Source: JBMYZL01 sp049610385
GTDB taxonomy: Bacteria; Bacteroidota; Bacteroidia; Flavobacteriales_D; Sanyastnellaceae
Assembly (NCBI GenBank): GCA_049610385.1
Contig: JBMYZL010000014.1
Location: forward strand, 18,329-82,328
Length of the DNA: 64,000 bases
Direction: 5' to 3'
The notes below the pieces were generated by a model, which did no database searches, was not told where the DNA came from, and was given only the letters and a program-made list of their open reading frames with translations. A program made the position numbers and the translations under genes. Shown here one piece after another: positions 33,192-41,875 of the stretch; the stretch's first letter is position 1; each line of letters begins with the position of its first letter.

Positions 33192-34004
33192 ATGGGCAAA
33201 ATCATCGCCATAGCCAACCAGAAAGGAGGTGTAGGAAAAACAACTTCCGCTATCAATCTCAGCGCCAGTTTCGGTGTCTTGGAGTTCAAAACCCTGCTTG
33301 TGGATGCCGATCCTCAAGCCAATGCAACCAGTGGTCTGGGCATTGATCCAGAATCAGTGAAACAGGGCACATACGAAGCGCTTTTGGGCGAAGGCAATGT
33401 TCGTGATTTCATCTTGTCGACTTCTACACCGCATTTGGACATCCTGCCCGCACACATCGATTTGGTGGGAGCTGAGATTGAATTGATTTCAGCCGAATCG
33501 CGTGAAAACCGCTTGGCAAAGGCGTTGCAACCCGTAATCCATGATTATGACTTCATTGTGATGGACTGTTCTCCCAGTTTGGGTTTGATTACCGTGAATG
33601 CGCTCACCGCAGCAGATTCTGTTTTGATTCCAGTTCAATGTGAATACTTTGCCTTGGAAGGCTTGGGAAAACTCCTCAATACGATCAAAATTGTACAGGA
33701 ATCACTGAACCCTACACTGGACATAGAGGGCATCTTGTTAACCATGTATGATACGAGGCTGCGTTTGGCCAACCAAGTGGTGGATGAGGTGAGGACCCAT
33801 TTTCAAGATTTGGTGTTGAACACCATCATTCACAGGAACACCCGCCTCGGTGAGGCACCTTCTTTTGGAGAGTCCATCATCATGCATGACGCCTCAAGCA
33901 AGGGCTCCCTAAACTATTTGAATTTGGCTCGTGAAATCCTGCAGCGGAACAACTTGACCCAAATCACCGATCAAGACAGATTCATTCCAGTTCAAGACCA
34001 ATAA
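33192..34004 (+). CDS. parA: Chromosome partitioning ATPase ParA (Soj)
   Basis: 270 residues from ATG 33192 (an upstream TTG at 33174 would add six residues). The deviant Walker A motif is at residues 8-16 (NQKGGVGKTTSAINL), followed by LLVDADPQANATSGLG (A') and FIVMDCSPSLGL (Walker B); the C-terminal helix region contains NTIIHRNTRLGEAPSFG, all as in Soj. It drives segregation of parS-ParB complexes on the nucleoid. Stop and next start overlap (TAATG). The ParA-ParB pair 8 kb from dnaA fits an origin-proximal location. Confidence 0.96.
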   Translation: MGKIIAIANQKGGVGKTTSAINLSASFGVLEFKTLLVDADPQANATSGLGIDPESVKQGTYEALLGEGNVRDFILSTSTPHLDILPAHIDLVGAEIELISAESRENRLAKALQPVIHDYDFIVMDCSPSLGLITVNALTAADSVLIPVQCEYFALEGLGKLLNTIKIVQESLNPTLDIEGILLTMYDTRLRLANQVVDEVRTHFQDLVLNTIIHRNTRLGEAPSFGESIIMHDASSKGSLNYLNLAREILQRNNLTQITDQDRFIPVQDQ

Positions 34005-34930
34005 TGGCGAAGAAACAAGCATTGGGACGTGGGCTGAGTGCACTTTTGACCGATCACCAACCCAAACCAAAGGTCCCTCAACCCACGGACGAGGCCCGAG
34101 GTTCTGAAGAAGTTGTCGGGCAAATGGCCGGTGACATCGCCCTACTCGAAGTGTCTTGCATTGAGGCCAATCAAGACCAACCACGCAGGGACTTCGAGGC
34201 CACTGAATTGAATCGTTTGGCCCAGAGCATTGGTGAATTGGGAATCATTCAACCCATTACCGTCAGACGCATACGAGCCAACAAATACCAAATCATTTCT
34301 GGCGAAAGGCGATTCCGTGCCGCACAATTGGCGGGATTGGATGTTTTGCCTGCCTACATCCGAGAAGTGGATGATCAAACACTCCTCGAAATGGCCTTGG
34401 TCGAGAACATCCAGCGACAGGATCTACATGCCATGGAAATCGCTGCCTCATTCCAACGCCTGCTGGACGAGTGCAATTTGACCCAAGATGAATTGGCCAA
34501 GCGAATTGGTAAGGACCGTTCGACCATCAGCAATTACATCAACTTGATGCGCCTCCCTGCCGAAATGCAATTGGCTGTTGCCCGAAGGGACATTACCATG
34601 GGACATGCACGAGCCCTGAAAGGAATCGAAGACATTGAATGGCAAAAAGAAGTCTTTGATTTGATCCTCAAAGAAACACTGAGCGTTCGTCAAACCGAGG
34701 AACTGGCGAAAAACAACTTGTGGGATGTCGATGGCCCAAATCCCGCGGCTACAAGACTTCGGAATCGAAAAATGCTCTCTTCATTTGAACGAAAAGCTTC
34801 AGAAGAATTGAAACGGAAATTTGGTTCTACCACAAAATTGAAATCCAATGGTCAAGGAGCTGGGAAAATCGAATTTAAATACAAGAGTGAGGAGGAATTG
34901 GACGTCATCTTGGAGCTTCTCAATCTTTGA
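34004..34930 (+). CDS. parB: Chromosome partitioning protein ParB (Spo0J), parS-binding CTPase
   Basis: 308 residues. Starts MAKKQALGRGLSALL, the ParA-interacting N-terminus. The CTP-binding ParB/sulfiredoxin domain holds QPRRDFEATEL (about 53-63) and SGERRFRAAQLAG (about 95-107), then ENIQRQDLHAMEIA. The helix-turn-helix that reads parS is LTQDELAKRIGKDRSTISNYINLMRLP (about 160-186). The C-terminal dimerisation segment is weakly conserved as usual. I found no parS site close to the consensus in this window. Confidence 0.96.
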   Translation: MAKKQALGRGLSALLTDHQPKPKVPQPTDEARGSEEVVGQMAGDIALLEVSCIEANQDQPRRDFEATELNRLAQSIGELGIIQPITVRRIRANKYQIISGERRFRAAQLAGLDVLPAYIREVDDQTLLEMALVENIQRQDLHAMEIAASFQRLLDECNLTQDELAKRIGKDRSTISNYINLMRLPAEMQLAVARRDITMGHARALKGIEDIEWQKEVFDLILKETLSVRQTEELAKNNLWDVDGPNPAATRLRNRKMLSSFERKASEELKRKFGSTTKLKSNGQGAGKIEFKYKSEEELDVILELLNL

Positions 34931-34931
34931 A

Positions 34932-35474
34932 ATGCGCCTTCCCCTTGTCTTTGCTTCGGTTTTACTTGGCTTCCATGTCTTGGCCTCGGCATCTGAGCTT
35001 TCCGATTCTACGACAGTCGATTCCGACCGCATGAAATTTACATCGGAACAATCGTTGCGCGTTCATCGCACCACCCTTTGGGCAGCCTGTGTACCGGGAG
35101 CCGGACAAATTGCCAACGGCAAAATTTGGAAAGCTCCCATTGTTTGGGGAGCGATGGGTTACATGACTGACTTGCTCATGTACAATGTGCGTGAATTTCG
35201 CAATTCCAAGACATACTTGGTGGCCGAGTTAGATGATGACCCATTGACCGACAACCCCACTTCCTACAATGCTTTCGAACTCGAAGAAAGGGCCGTCTTC
35301 TACCGACGCAACAGAGATTTAGCTGTTTTGGGGTTGTTGGGCGTACACTTGTTGTCCATTTTGGATGCCAATGTAGATGCGCATTTGATGGACTTTGATG
35401 TCGGGCGGGAATTGAAGGCTTCTCTGTTTTATCAACCTTTTTCAGGTCAAGCTGGAATTCGACTCAATTGGTAG
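34932..35474 (+). CDS. DUF5683-family protein
   Basis: 180 residues from ATG 34932, one base after the parB stop; a signal peptide runs to about residue 17. The family core AACVPGAGQIANGKIWKAPIVWGAMGY is near residues 53-79, followed by a hydrophobic segment GLLGVHLLSILDANVDAHL near 135-153 and a final strand ending FSGQAGIRLNW, barrel-like. DUF5683 genes regularly follow parB in Bacteroidota; the function is unknown, although an envelope location is likely. Confidence 0.87.
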   Translation: MRLPLVFASVLLGFHVLASASELSDSTTVDSDRMKFTSEQSLRVHRTTLWAACVPGAGQIANGKIWKAPIVWGAMGYMTDLLMYNVREFRNSKTYLVAELDDDPLTDNPTSYNAFELEERAVFYRRNRDLAVLGLLGVHLLSILDANVDAHLMDFDVGRELKASLFYQPFSGQAGIRLNW

Positions 35475-35515
35475 CATAGTTTGTTTCATTTTTGCCTTCA
35501 TAAAAGACTTTTGTT

Positions 35516-37141
35516 TTGATTTGGATCCCATGGATTTTGTTGGGCATCGTGCTCTTGGAACATTTGGTGTTCTTGCCCAAGTTATTTGAACGTGCGCAAT
35601 TGCCGGGCTGGCATGGCCGCATTCCCGGATTGAATTATTGGACGTGGCTGAAAATGATCGGCAGACCGTGGTACTGGATTTTCACGTTGGTGGTTCCTGG
35701 AATCAATTTGATCATGTTCACCATCATGCATGTGGAAGCTGGAATCGTCATGAACAAGCGAAGCACGGCAAATCAATGGATTATGGGTGCGTTACCATGG
35801 ATTGGCCTGTTTCAACTTGCACAAGCAGATGATCTCAAATATGTCGGTCCAAGAGATTGGAGCCGAAAACCGAAATCAGCAATCCGAGAATGGAGTGAAT
35901 CCATCTTGTGGGCGGTGGTGGTGGCCAGCATTGTGCGCGCCTTTGTGTTCGAAGCGTTCACCATTCCCACAGGCTCCATGGAGGGAAGTATGCTCGTGGG
36001 AGACTACCTGTATGTCAGCAAAACAGCCTATGGTCCCAAAGTGCCAGAAACACCGTTTACGGTGCCCTTTATCCACAATGTATTGCCGGGCACGATGATT
36101 CCGAGTTACACCCAATGGTTTTCCTTGCCCCACATGCGATTGCCTGGTCTGGGAGGTATAGAACGATATGACGCCGTCGTATTCAACTTCCCTCATGGAG
36201 ACACCATTGTTGTGGATGCCCAACTTGCAGGTCATGACTATTATGCCATTCTGAGAAGGGAGGCACTGGCCCATGCCGGAGGCGATCGTGCCACCTTCTT
36301 GGCGTCACAAGGTCATCACCTCGAAGCCGCCCGGAATGCCCTTGAAAAGCGTTTTGGACTGCAGGCCCGTCCATTGGACAAAATGGAAAACTACGTCAAA
36401 CGTTGTGTTGGGCTGCCTGGAGAGACTTTGCAGGTCATCGATCGTGTGTTGCACATCGACGGGTCTCCGCTCCCGCCCCCTGAACATCTGCAATTCGAAT
36501 ACGCAGTTGGATTTCCCGACGGTCGATCATTCGCCCGAGCGTATGACATGCTGGAATTGACTTTGTTGGATTTGCAAGCGGGCATCAAACCGCAAAATTT
36601 GGCACAAATCAGAAACTATCGCGATGGTTTCACCGTCACCATGGCATTGACAAATTCGGAATTCGATCAACTCAAAAACAGCGATTTCACAACTTCCATT
36701 GAACGTGTTGATGCCAGCAGCCGACGGGGCAGTTTGGACATGTTTCCCAACGTCGCATCTGAAGAATTCGATGTTTGGGACCCCGACAATTTGGGGCCCA
36801 TCCTCATTCCAAAAGCAGGCATGACCATTGACCTAAACGAGCGCACCTGGGCGCTGTACAAGCGGGTCATTCAGACTTACGAAGGACATCTTGCCGAAAA
36901 ACGAACTGATGGTTTCTACGTGGATGGTAAACTGGCTCGTGAATACACCTTTGAGCAAGATTGCTTTTGGATGATGGGCGACAATCGCCATCGATCTGCT
37001 GACTCGCGCATGTGGGGTTTCGTTCCCGAGAGCCATGTTGTGGGAAGGGCATCCTTCATTTGGTTCTCAAAACAGAACATCGCTCAACACGGAGAGAAGA
37101 AAATTCGTTGGAGTCGCATGTTCAAAGGGGTCGAACGCTGA
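35516..37141 (+). CDS. lepB: Signal peptidase I, long Bacteroidota form
   Basis: 541 residues, start TTG 35516 (no ATG before residue 47). N-terminal hydrophobic helices (about 3-20, 51-72 and 84-100) precede the catalytic region. Nucleophile Ser154 is in FTIPTGSMEGSML and general-base Lys295 in ENYVKRCVGLPGE; the last conserved box is GDNRHRSADSRMWGFVPE near 483-500. Spacing between Ser and Lys is 141 residues, against about 55 in E. coli LepB, so a large insertion lies between them, and a second of about 150 residues lies before the last box. It cleaves Sec signal peptides in the inner membrane. The WbqC gene starts three bases after the stop. Confidence 0.95.
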   Translation: MIWIPWILLGIVLLEHLVFLPKLFERAQLPGWHGRIPGLNYWTWLKMIGRPWYWIFTLVVPGINLIMFTIMHVEAGIVMNKRSTANQWIMGALPWIGLFQLAQADDLKYVGPRDWSRKPKSAIREWSESILWAVVVASIVRAFVFEAFTIPTGSMEGSMLVGDYLYVSKTAYGPKVPETPFTVPFIHNVLPGTMIPSYTQWFSLPHMRLPGLGGIERYDAVVFNFPHGDTIVVDAQLAGHDYYAILRREALAHAGGDRATFLASQGHHLEAARNALEKRFGLQARPLDKMENYVKRCVGLPGETLQVIDRVLHIDGSPLPPPEHLQFEYAVGFPDGRSFARAYDMLELTLLDLQAGIKPQNLAQIRNYRDGFTVTMALTNSEFDQLKNSDFTTSIERVDASSRRGSLDMFPNVASEEFDVWDPDNLGPILIPKAGMTIDLNERTWALYKRVIQTYEGHLAEKRTDGFYVDGKLAREYTFEQDCFWMMGDNRHRSADSRMWGFVPESHVVGRASFIWFSKQNIAQHGEKKIRWSRMFKGVER

Positions 37142-37144
37142 TCG

Positions 37145-37816
37145 ATGGAAGGTGAGCCTTTCTTGCCCTTGCTCCCATTTCCCCCACTCTCTTGGTGGGC
37201 TGTATATGGACAAGCCAAGGCGCCTGTGATTGACTTGGCAGAAGGGTACAACAAACAAACCTTGCGCAACAGATTGGTTCTTGTGGACAGCACGGGGCCA
37301 TTTGTTTTGACCTTGGGGTTGAATCATGGATTTCGTCGGGAACATCCCGCTTTCCCGATGTCCAAAATCAAGCTCTCCAAGCACACCCCGAATCAGCAAC
37401 ATCTGAAATGCATTCAGACGGCGTATGGAAAGGCACCTTATTTCGAACACGTCATGCCTGAACTGGAAAATCTGGTCGCCCCAGCGTCATCTTCCGCAGA
37501 TCCAACTATTGGTGAATGGGCGATGACGAGTATTCAAATGATGTTGTCATGGGCAGGCCGTCCCCATCACGCCGTTCTCTCAACACATGAGTCACCCATG
37601 AAAACGCAGGAATACTTGGATTGGAGACGCACGAATTGGCAGGATGCGCAACAGTGGTTCTTCCCTTCTTATGGGCAGCCTTTTGAAGATCGCTTGGGAT
37701 TCACACCCGGGTTGTCAGGTTTGGATGCTTTGTTTTGCTTGGGGCCGGATTGGCCAAGCGCTTTGGCATCTCACCAAAACCCTTCAAGCAGACCTCCGAC
37801 ATCCAACAGGTTCTGA
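37145..37816 (+). CDS. WbqC-family protein
   Basis: 223 residues. WbqC-like features are HTPNQQHLKCIQTAYGKAPYFEHVMPELENLV (about 78-110), the Q-I-x-Y-x-N-A-like block being weak, and DWRRTNWQDAQQWFFPSYGQPFEDRLGFTPGLSGLDALFCLG near 158-200. WbqC proteins occur in O-antigen clusters and, in Bacteroidota, directly after lepB; a sugar-acylation or related role has been suggested but is unproved. The gene is three bases after lepB, so it is cotranscribed. Confidence 0.85.
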   Translation: MEGEPFLPLLPFPPLSWWAVYGQAKAPVIDLAEGYNKQTLRNRLVLVDSTGPFVLTLGLNHGFRREHPAFPMSKIKLSKHTPNQQHLKCIQTAYGKAPYFEHVMPELENLVAPASSSADPTIGEWAMTSIQMMLSWAGRPHHAVLSTHESPMKTQEYLDWRRTNWQDAQQWFFPSYGQPFEDRLGFTPGLSGLDALFCLGPDWPSALASHQNPSSRPPTSNRF

Positions 37817-37877
37817 ACTCTTCACAAAAACTTCCTGAAGGGCTTCTGCCGCCCCAGGGGAATCAACAATCCAAATT

Positions 37878-37911
37878 TTTGCCCTCGAGCCCAAAGGTCA
37901 TCGTACTTTCG
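37878..37911 (+). promoter_or_regulatory. Promoter candidate of gcvT
   Basis: TTTG at 37878-37881, 22 bases, then tactttcg at 37904-37911, five bases before ATG 37917. It lies in the 100-base gap after the WbqC gene. Transcription from here would give a nearly leaderless mRNA. Confidence 0.38.
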
Positions 37912-37916
37912 TGCTC

Positions 37917-38987
37917 ATGAAACGCACCCCTTTGCATCAAGAGCATCTCGCCGCGGGAGCCAAAATGGTTGATTTTGCGGGCTATGAAATGCCCATTTCG
38001 TATGCCGGCTTGAAGGAAGAACATCAAGCTGTTCGAAATGCCGTCGGCATGTTCGATGTTTCGCACATGGGTGAAGTGATGATTGAAGGACCCGATGCTC
38101 TGGCTTTTGTTCAATGGATTTCAAGCAACGATGCCCAAATTTTGAATCCAGGTGATGTTCAGTACAGCTGCATGCCCAATGGTCAGGGTGGCATTGTCGA
38201 CGACTTGTTGGTGTATTGCTTGGCATCGGACAAGTTCATGTTGGTTGTCAACGCTTCCAATTTGACGAAAGATTTGGCCTGGATGCACGACCAAAACCGG
38301 TTCAACATCACCATCACGGACTGCAGCTCAGAATATGCTTTAATCGCCCTTCAAGGACCCAAGGCCGCTGCGGTCCTGGGTCCTTTGTGCGACCAACCGA
38401 GCCCTGATGCCTTGAAATATTACACCTTCCGTCAAGGTCAAGTTGCCGGCGTTCCTGCCTTGATATCCGCAACAGGTTATACCGGTGCAGGCGGTTTTGA
38501 ATTGTATCTCCATTGTGACGACGCACCTGCTGTCTGGCAAGCTTTAATGGAGGTAGGAGTTCCCCCTTGCGGACTCGGAGCAAGAGACACTTTGCGTCTT
38601 GAAGCTGGATTCTGTCTCTATGGAAATGACATTGATGAACACACTTCACCCATTTCAGCAGGTCTAGGCTGGATCACCAAATTCAACAAAGACTTTGTGG
38701 ACGCAGAGCGTCTCTTGAAGGAGAAGAGAGAAGGATCCGTGCGAAGACTCCGGGGATTGAAAATGTTGGATCGCGGAGTTCCACGTTCTGGATACAACAT
38801 TTTGAATGCAAATGGAGAAATCATAGGGGTGCTTACCAGTGGCACACAATCCCCGACATTGGGGATTGGCATCGGTTTGGGGTATATTGCCATGAATCAA
38901 GCCAAATTGGGTGACCACGTCTATGTTGAAATTCGGAACAAATCCATTCCGGCGCAGGTCACGAAGCCAGGATTTTTATCCCAATGA
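37917..38987 (+). CDS. gcvT: Aminomethyltransferase (glycine cleavage T protein)
   Basis: 356 residues, normal length. Family features: MKRTPLHQEHLAAGAKMVDFAGYEMPISY at the N-terminus, FDVSHMGEV near 45, GDVQYSCMPNGQGGIVDDLLVY near 80-101, a LQGPKA segment near 145, SATGYTGAGGFELY near 185 and GLGARDTLRLEAGFCLYGND near 220-240. The folate-binding and catalytic Asp (IVDD) are present. It transfers the methylene group of aminomethyl-lipoyl-GcvH to tetrahydrofolate. No gcvH or gcvP lies nearby. The stop overlaps the comB start (ATGA). Confidence 0.95.
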   Translation: MKRTPLHQEHLAAGAKMVDFAGYEMPISYAGLKEEHQAVRNAVGMFDVSHMGEVMIEGPDALAFVQWISSNDAQILNPGDVQYSCMPNGQGGIVDDLLVYCLASDKFMLVVNASNLTKDLAWMHDQNRFNITITDCSSEYALIALQGPKAAAVLGPLCDQPSPDALKYYTFRQGQVAGVPALISATGYTGAGGFELYLHCDDAPAVWQALMEVGVPPCGLGARDTLRLEAGFCLYGNDIDEHTSPISAGLGWITKFNKDFVDAERLLKEKREGSVRRLRGLKMLDRGVPRSGYNILNANGEIIGVLTSGTQSPTLGIGIGLGYIAMNQAKLGDHVYVEIRNKSIPAQVTKPGFLSQ

Positions 38988-39760
38988 AACGCATCGAAGT
39001 TTGTTACTCTCCAGCTGAATTCCACCTTTACGAGCGCGATTTTGAGGTGGTGGTCGTGATTGATGTCCTCCGGGCCACCAGTGCCATTTGCACAGCGTTG
39101 GAAAATGGGGTGGCAAAAATCCAACCCGTTTCATCCGTGGAAAAAGCCCGCACGCTTCAGCAGGACGGGCTGATAGCAGCTGCTGAACGGAATGGAGAAA
39201 TTGTCCCTGGGTTCGACTTGGGCAACAGCCCATTGGCTTACATTGATCGCAAAGATGAATTGCGCGGGAAAACCATTGCTTTGACCACGACAAATGGCAC
39301 CAAGGCCATTGACATTGCCCGACACAAAGACCTCGTTTTCATTGGAAGCTTGAACAATTTAGATGCGCTTAGCAGTTGTTTGTTGGACTTGAACAAAGAT
39401 GTACTGGTCCTGGCCAGTGGTTGGAAAGACAAGTTCAATCTCGAAGACACGATTTGTGGAGGGGCCATCGCCGATGTCTTGATTGAAAGTGGTCAATTCA
39501 AAGCTGATGAAGACAGCACCATCGCTGCGAAATTCATCTATCGCTCTGCGCGAGACAACATGTTCGCCTTTCTCAAGGCTTCTTCTCACCGCAGAAGATT
39601 GCGTAAACTGAATTTGAATGCAGATGTAAAGTACTGTCTAACGCCCAACAACTTGACAACCATCCCCGTTTTACAAGGTGATTTTCTGGTTAAGTTCGAG
39701 CATGGGATTTCCAGAGAGGCAAAGGCAAAAATCGAGGAGATTCGAGAGGCTGCCCTCTGA
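38984..39760 (+). CDS. comB: 2-phosphosulfolactate phosphatase family protein
   Basis: 258 residues. ComB-family motifs: VVVVIDVLRATSAICTALENG (about 23-43), GFDLGNSPLAY near 76-86, GKTIALTTTNGTKAI near 93-107, and LVLASGWKDKFNLEDTICGGAIADVL near 145-170. The enzyme dephosphorylates 2-phosphosulfolactate to sulfolactate, a step known from coenzyme M synthesis in archaea and sulfolactate production in bacteria. No ComA or ComC gene is near. In Bacteroidota sulfonated compounds feed sulfonolipid (capnine-type) or osmolyte metabolism, which could be its context, but this is inference. Confidence 0.9.
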   Translation: MKRIEVCYSPAEFHLYERDFEVVVVIDVLRATSAICTALENGVAKIQPVSSVEKARTLQQDGLIAAAERNGEIVPGFDLGNSPLAYIDRKDELRGKTIALTTTNGTKAIDIARHKDLVFIGSLNNLDALSSCLLDLNKDVLVLASGWKDKFNLEDTICGGAIADVLIESGQFKADEDSTIAAKFIYRSARDNMFAFLKASSHRRRLRKLNLNADVKYCLTPNNLTTIPVLQGDFLVKFEHGISREAKAKIEEIREAAL

Positions 39761-39779
39761 TCCACCCACTATTTATTGG

Positions 39780-40748
39780 ATGTGCTGGTACATGGGGCTG
39801 CTTTTCAGTTCCTGTCTGTTGTCCTCTTTCGTTTGGGGATTCAGTGCCCATCGGCGTATCCATGAAGCGGCCATCCACATGGTTCCCGATCCGTTGTATG
39901 CCTTTTTCAAAAAACATGAGGATTGGTTTGTGGAGCACGCAGTAGACGCAGATCGGCGAAAACACAACGTCGAAGGTGAGGACATCAAACACTACATTGA
40001 TCTCGATCGTTACGCGTTATCTACAGAGATTTTGAACGAAATCTTTCCTCTCACTTGGCAAGAAGCGCTGAATCGATTTGGGGAAGATGTCGTTCACGCC
40101 AATGGAATTGCCATTTGGAACATTGAATGGACCTACAATCGTCTCGTGAAATCTTTTGTCAACCGGGATGTTGGGGAAATTCTCAGGCAGGCAACTGATT
40201 TGGGGCATTACGTCAGCGACCTGCATGTCCCCCTTCACACCACCGAGAATTACAATGGACAATTGACAGGCCAAGATGGGATTCACGGGCTTTGGGAAAC
40301 CCAAATCCCAGAAGCCGAAATGGATGCTTATTCGCTGGTGGGTTTGGATGTTGTCCCCCCCATTGATGTGAGTATATGGACCGTTCAAGTCGCTTTGGCA
40401 AGTCATGGAATGGTAGACTCTGTCTTGGATACGGAGCGCATTCTGACCGCAAGTTGGGAAGGCGCAAGCCATGCTTATGTAGAACGTGGCCGGGTGCGAC
40501 AACGTTTGCGCTCACCTTCATATGTGGCAGAATATTCGAATCGTCTTCATGGCATGGTCGAAAGACGAATGCAACAATCCGTTCAGAGTCTTGCCAGCCT
40601 GTGGTGGCAAGCTTGGCTCGAAGCGGGTGAGCCTGATTTGTTTTCTCAGGGGCCGGAAGTTGAAGAATTCCAAGGCGGAATTGCAGGGTGGAGAGCCATT
40701 CGAGAACGATGGTCCCAATTTCGATGGAAAAAGCCGCATCAGCCGTGA
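39780..40748 (+). CDS. Secreted zinc-dependent phospholipase C / S1-P1 nuclease superfamily protein
   Basis: 322 residues from ATG 39780, which opens a signal peptide (MCWYMGLLFSSCLLSSFV). The mature N-terminus W-G-x-x-x-H (W19GFSAH24) is the hallmark of the family, where the N-terminal Trp and the His bind zinc. Further ligand motifs: HAVDADRRKH near 55-64, HYIDLDRY near 72, DLGHYVSDLHVPLHTTENYNG near 140-160, and GIHGLWET near 166. In S1/P1 nuclease the last motif has Asp; here it is Glu, as I recall for Bacteroidota members. The enzyme should hydrolyse phosphodiesters (lipid or nucleic acid) in the periplasm or outside. The stop overlaps the next GTG (GTGA). Confidence 0.85.
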   Translation: MCWYMGLLFSSCLLSSFVWGFSAHRRIHEAAIHMVPDPLYAFFKKHEDWFVEHAVDADRRKHNVEGEDIKHYIDLDRYALSTEILNEIFPLTWQEALNRFGEDVVHANGIAIWNIEWTYNRLVKSFVNRDVGEILRQATDLGHYVSDLHVPLHTTENYNGQLTGQDGIHGLWETQIPEAEMDAYSLVGLDVVPPIDVSIWTVQVALASHGMVDSVLDTERILTASWEGASHAYVERGRVRQRLRSPSYVAEYSNRLHGMVERRMQQSVQSLASLWWQAWLEAGEPDLFSQGPEVEEFQGGIAGWRAIRERWSQFRWKKPHQP

Positions 40749-41875
40749 GACATTTGGTCATTCTGAACGCCCTTCACACAGGATCACATGCTGCCTTCGC
40801 TGACAGCTTGGCGCAGATGTTGCGAACCACTGGTCGTTGGCGTGTTGACATCATGCATCTGCCAGGCAACCACTGGAAATGGCGAATGCAAGGTGCGGGG
40901 TCTCATTTCGCACAACAGGTCAAACAATGGTCGGTCGATGACATTCCAGATTTATGGCTCACGACAGACATGATGGATGTTTCTCGCTTCATAAGTATGT
41001 TGCCCAAACCCTTTCGTTCTGTTCCAGTTGTACAATTCTTCCATGAGAACCAACTGACATATCCTTGGTCAGCAAATGATCCAGATGTTCAACAGCGCAT
41101 TGATTTGACATATGGCATGACCAATGTTCTCAGTGCCTTGTCATCCGATGCCGTATGGTTCAATTCAGCATTTCATCGAAACGAATTTCTGCGAGCAGCT
41201 GAAAAGTTGATGTCTCAAATGCCGGATGCCCACATTGGATTGGAAAGCCTGAAGAATCGGAGTCAAGTGATGTCCATGCCAATGGACTTTTCCACCGACA
41301 AAGCAGGCACCATGTCATCGGTGCTTCAAAGGCCTTTGAAATCACCCATTCGAGTCTTGTGGAACCACCGATGGGAACGGGATAAAGCACCAGATCGATT
41401 TCTGGAGGTTCTTCGGAAGATGCAAAATGCTGGTTTGGAATTTCGTTTGATTTTAATCGGTCGACATGTGGATGACCCGAATGTCAATCCATTTCACCGC
41501 GATCTTGAGGCGTTTTCCGAACACATCATTCATCGTGGAACAGTGAAGTCGAAGGCAGTATATCTTCATTGGCTGGCAAGTTCTGACGTCCTCATTCACG
41601 ATCCGAGACAAGAATTCTTTGGAATCAGTGTCCTCGAAGCGATGTTTCAAGGTGTTTTGACCTTGGTTCCCGATCGAGGTCCATATTCCGAATTCGTTCC
41701 ACGAACATTTTTGACGGATGACCCCATTGCCACTTTGCAAAAATTGATGATGCATTCTCCCCTTGAAATCGGTCAACTTCGGAAAAGCCTTCATGAATCA
41801 GCTTGTCAATTTTCTTGGAGGCCTCTTTGCCCCATTTGGGAAGCAGAATTGAATCGAATTGCGTCCAGTTTATGA
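40745..41875 (+). CDS. GT-B glycosyltransferase of the tRNA-queuosine mannosyltransferase (QTMAN/GTDC1, DUF3524) family
   Basis: 376 residues from GTG 40745, which overlaps the previous stop (GTGA) and aligns with the family N-terminus (RHLVILNALHTGSHAAFADSL); ATG 40724 and 40709 are alternatives. From memory of human GTDC1 the diagnostic motifs are shared: GSH near 12, LPGNHWKWRM near 38, VVQFFHENQLTYPW near 95, VWFNSAFHRNEFL near 135, WNHRWERDKAPDRFLEVL near 200 and QEFFGISVLEAMFQG near 292. GTDC1 mannosylates queuosine of tRNA-Asp. A bacterial homologue may glycosylate queuosine or another acceptor. Position at the end of a comB-phospholipase run gives no further hint. Confidence 0.87.
   Translation: MRHLVILNALHTGSHAAFADSLAQMLRTTGRWRVDIMHLPGNHWKWRMQGAGSHFAQQVKQWSVDDIPDLWLTTDMMDVSRFISMLPKPFRSVPVVQFFHENQLTYPWSANDPDVQQRIDLTYGMTNVLSALSSDAVWFNSAFHRNEFLRAAEKLMSQMPDAHIGLESLKNRSQVMSMPMDFSTDKAGTMSSVLQRPLKSPIRVLWNHRWERDKAPDRFLEVLRKMQNAGLEFRLILIGRHVDDPNVNPFHRDLEAFSEHIIHRGTVKSKAVYLHWLASSDVLIHDPRQEFFGISVLEAMFQGVLTLVPDRGPYSEFVPRTFLTDDPIATLQKLMMHSPLEIGQLRKSLHESACQFSWRPLCPIWEAELNRIASSL

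Noticed and set aside
39780..39800. Longer phospholipase/nuclease-like protein starting at 39678 inside comB
   Set aside because: It would bury the signal peptide and the mature W-G-x-x-x-H N-terminus within a long cytosolic extension.
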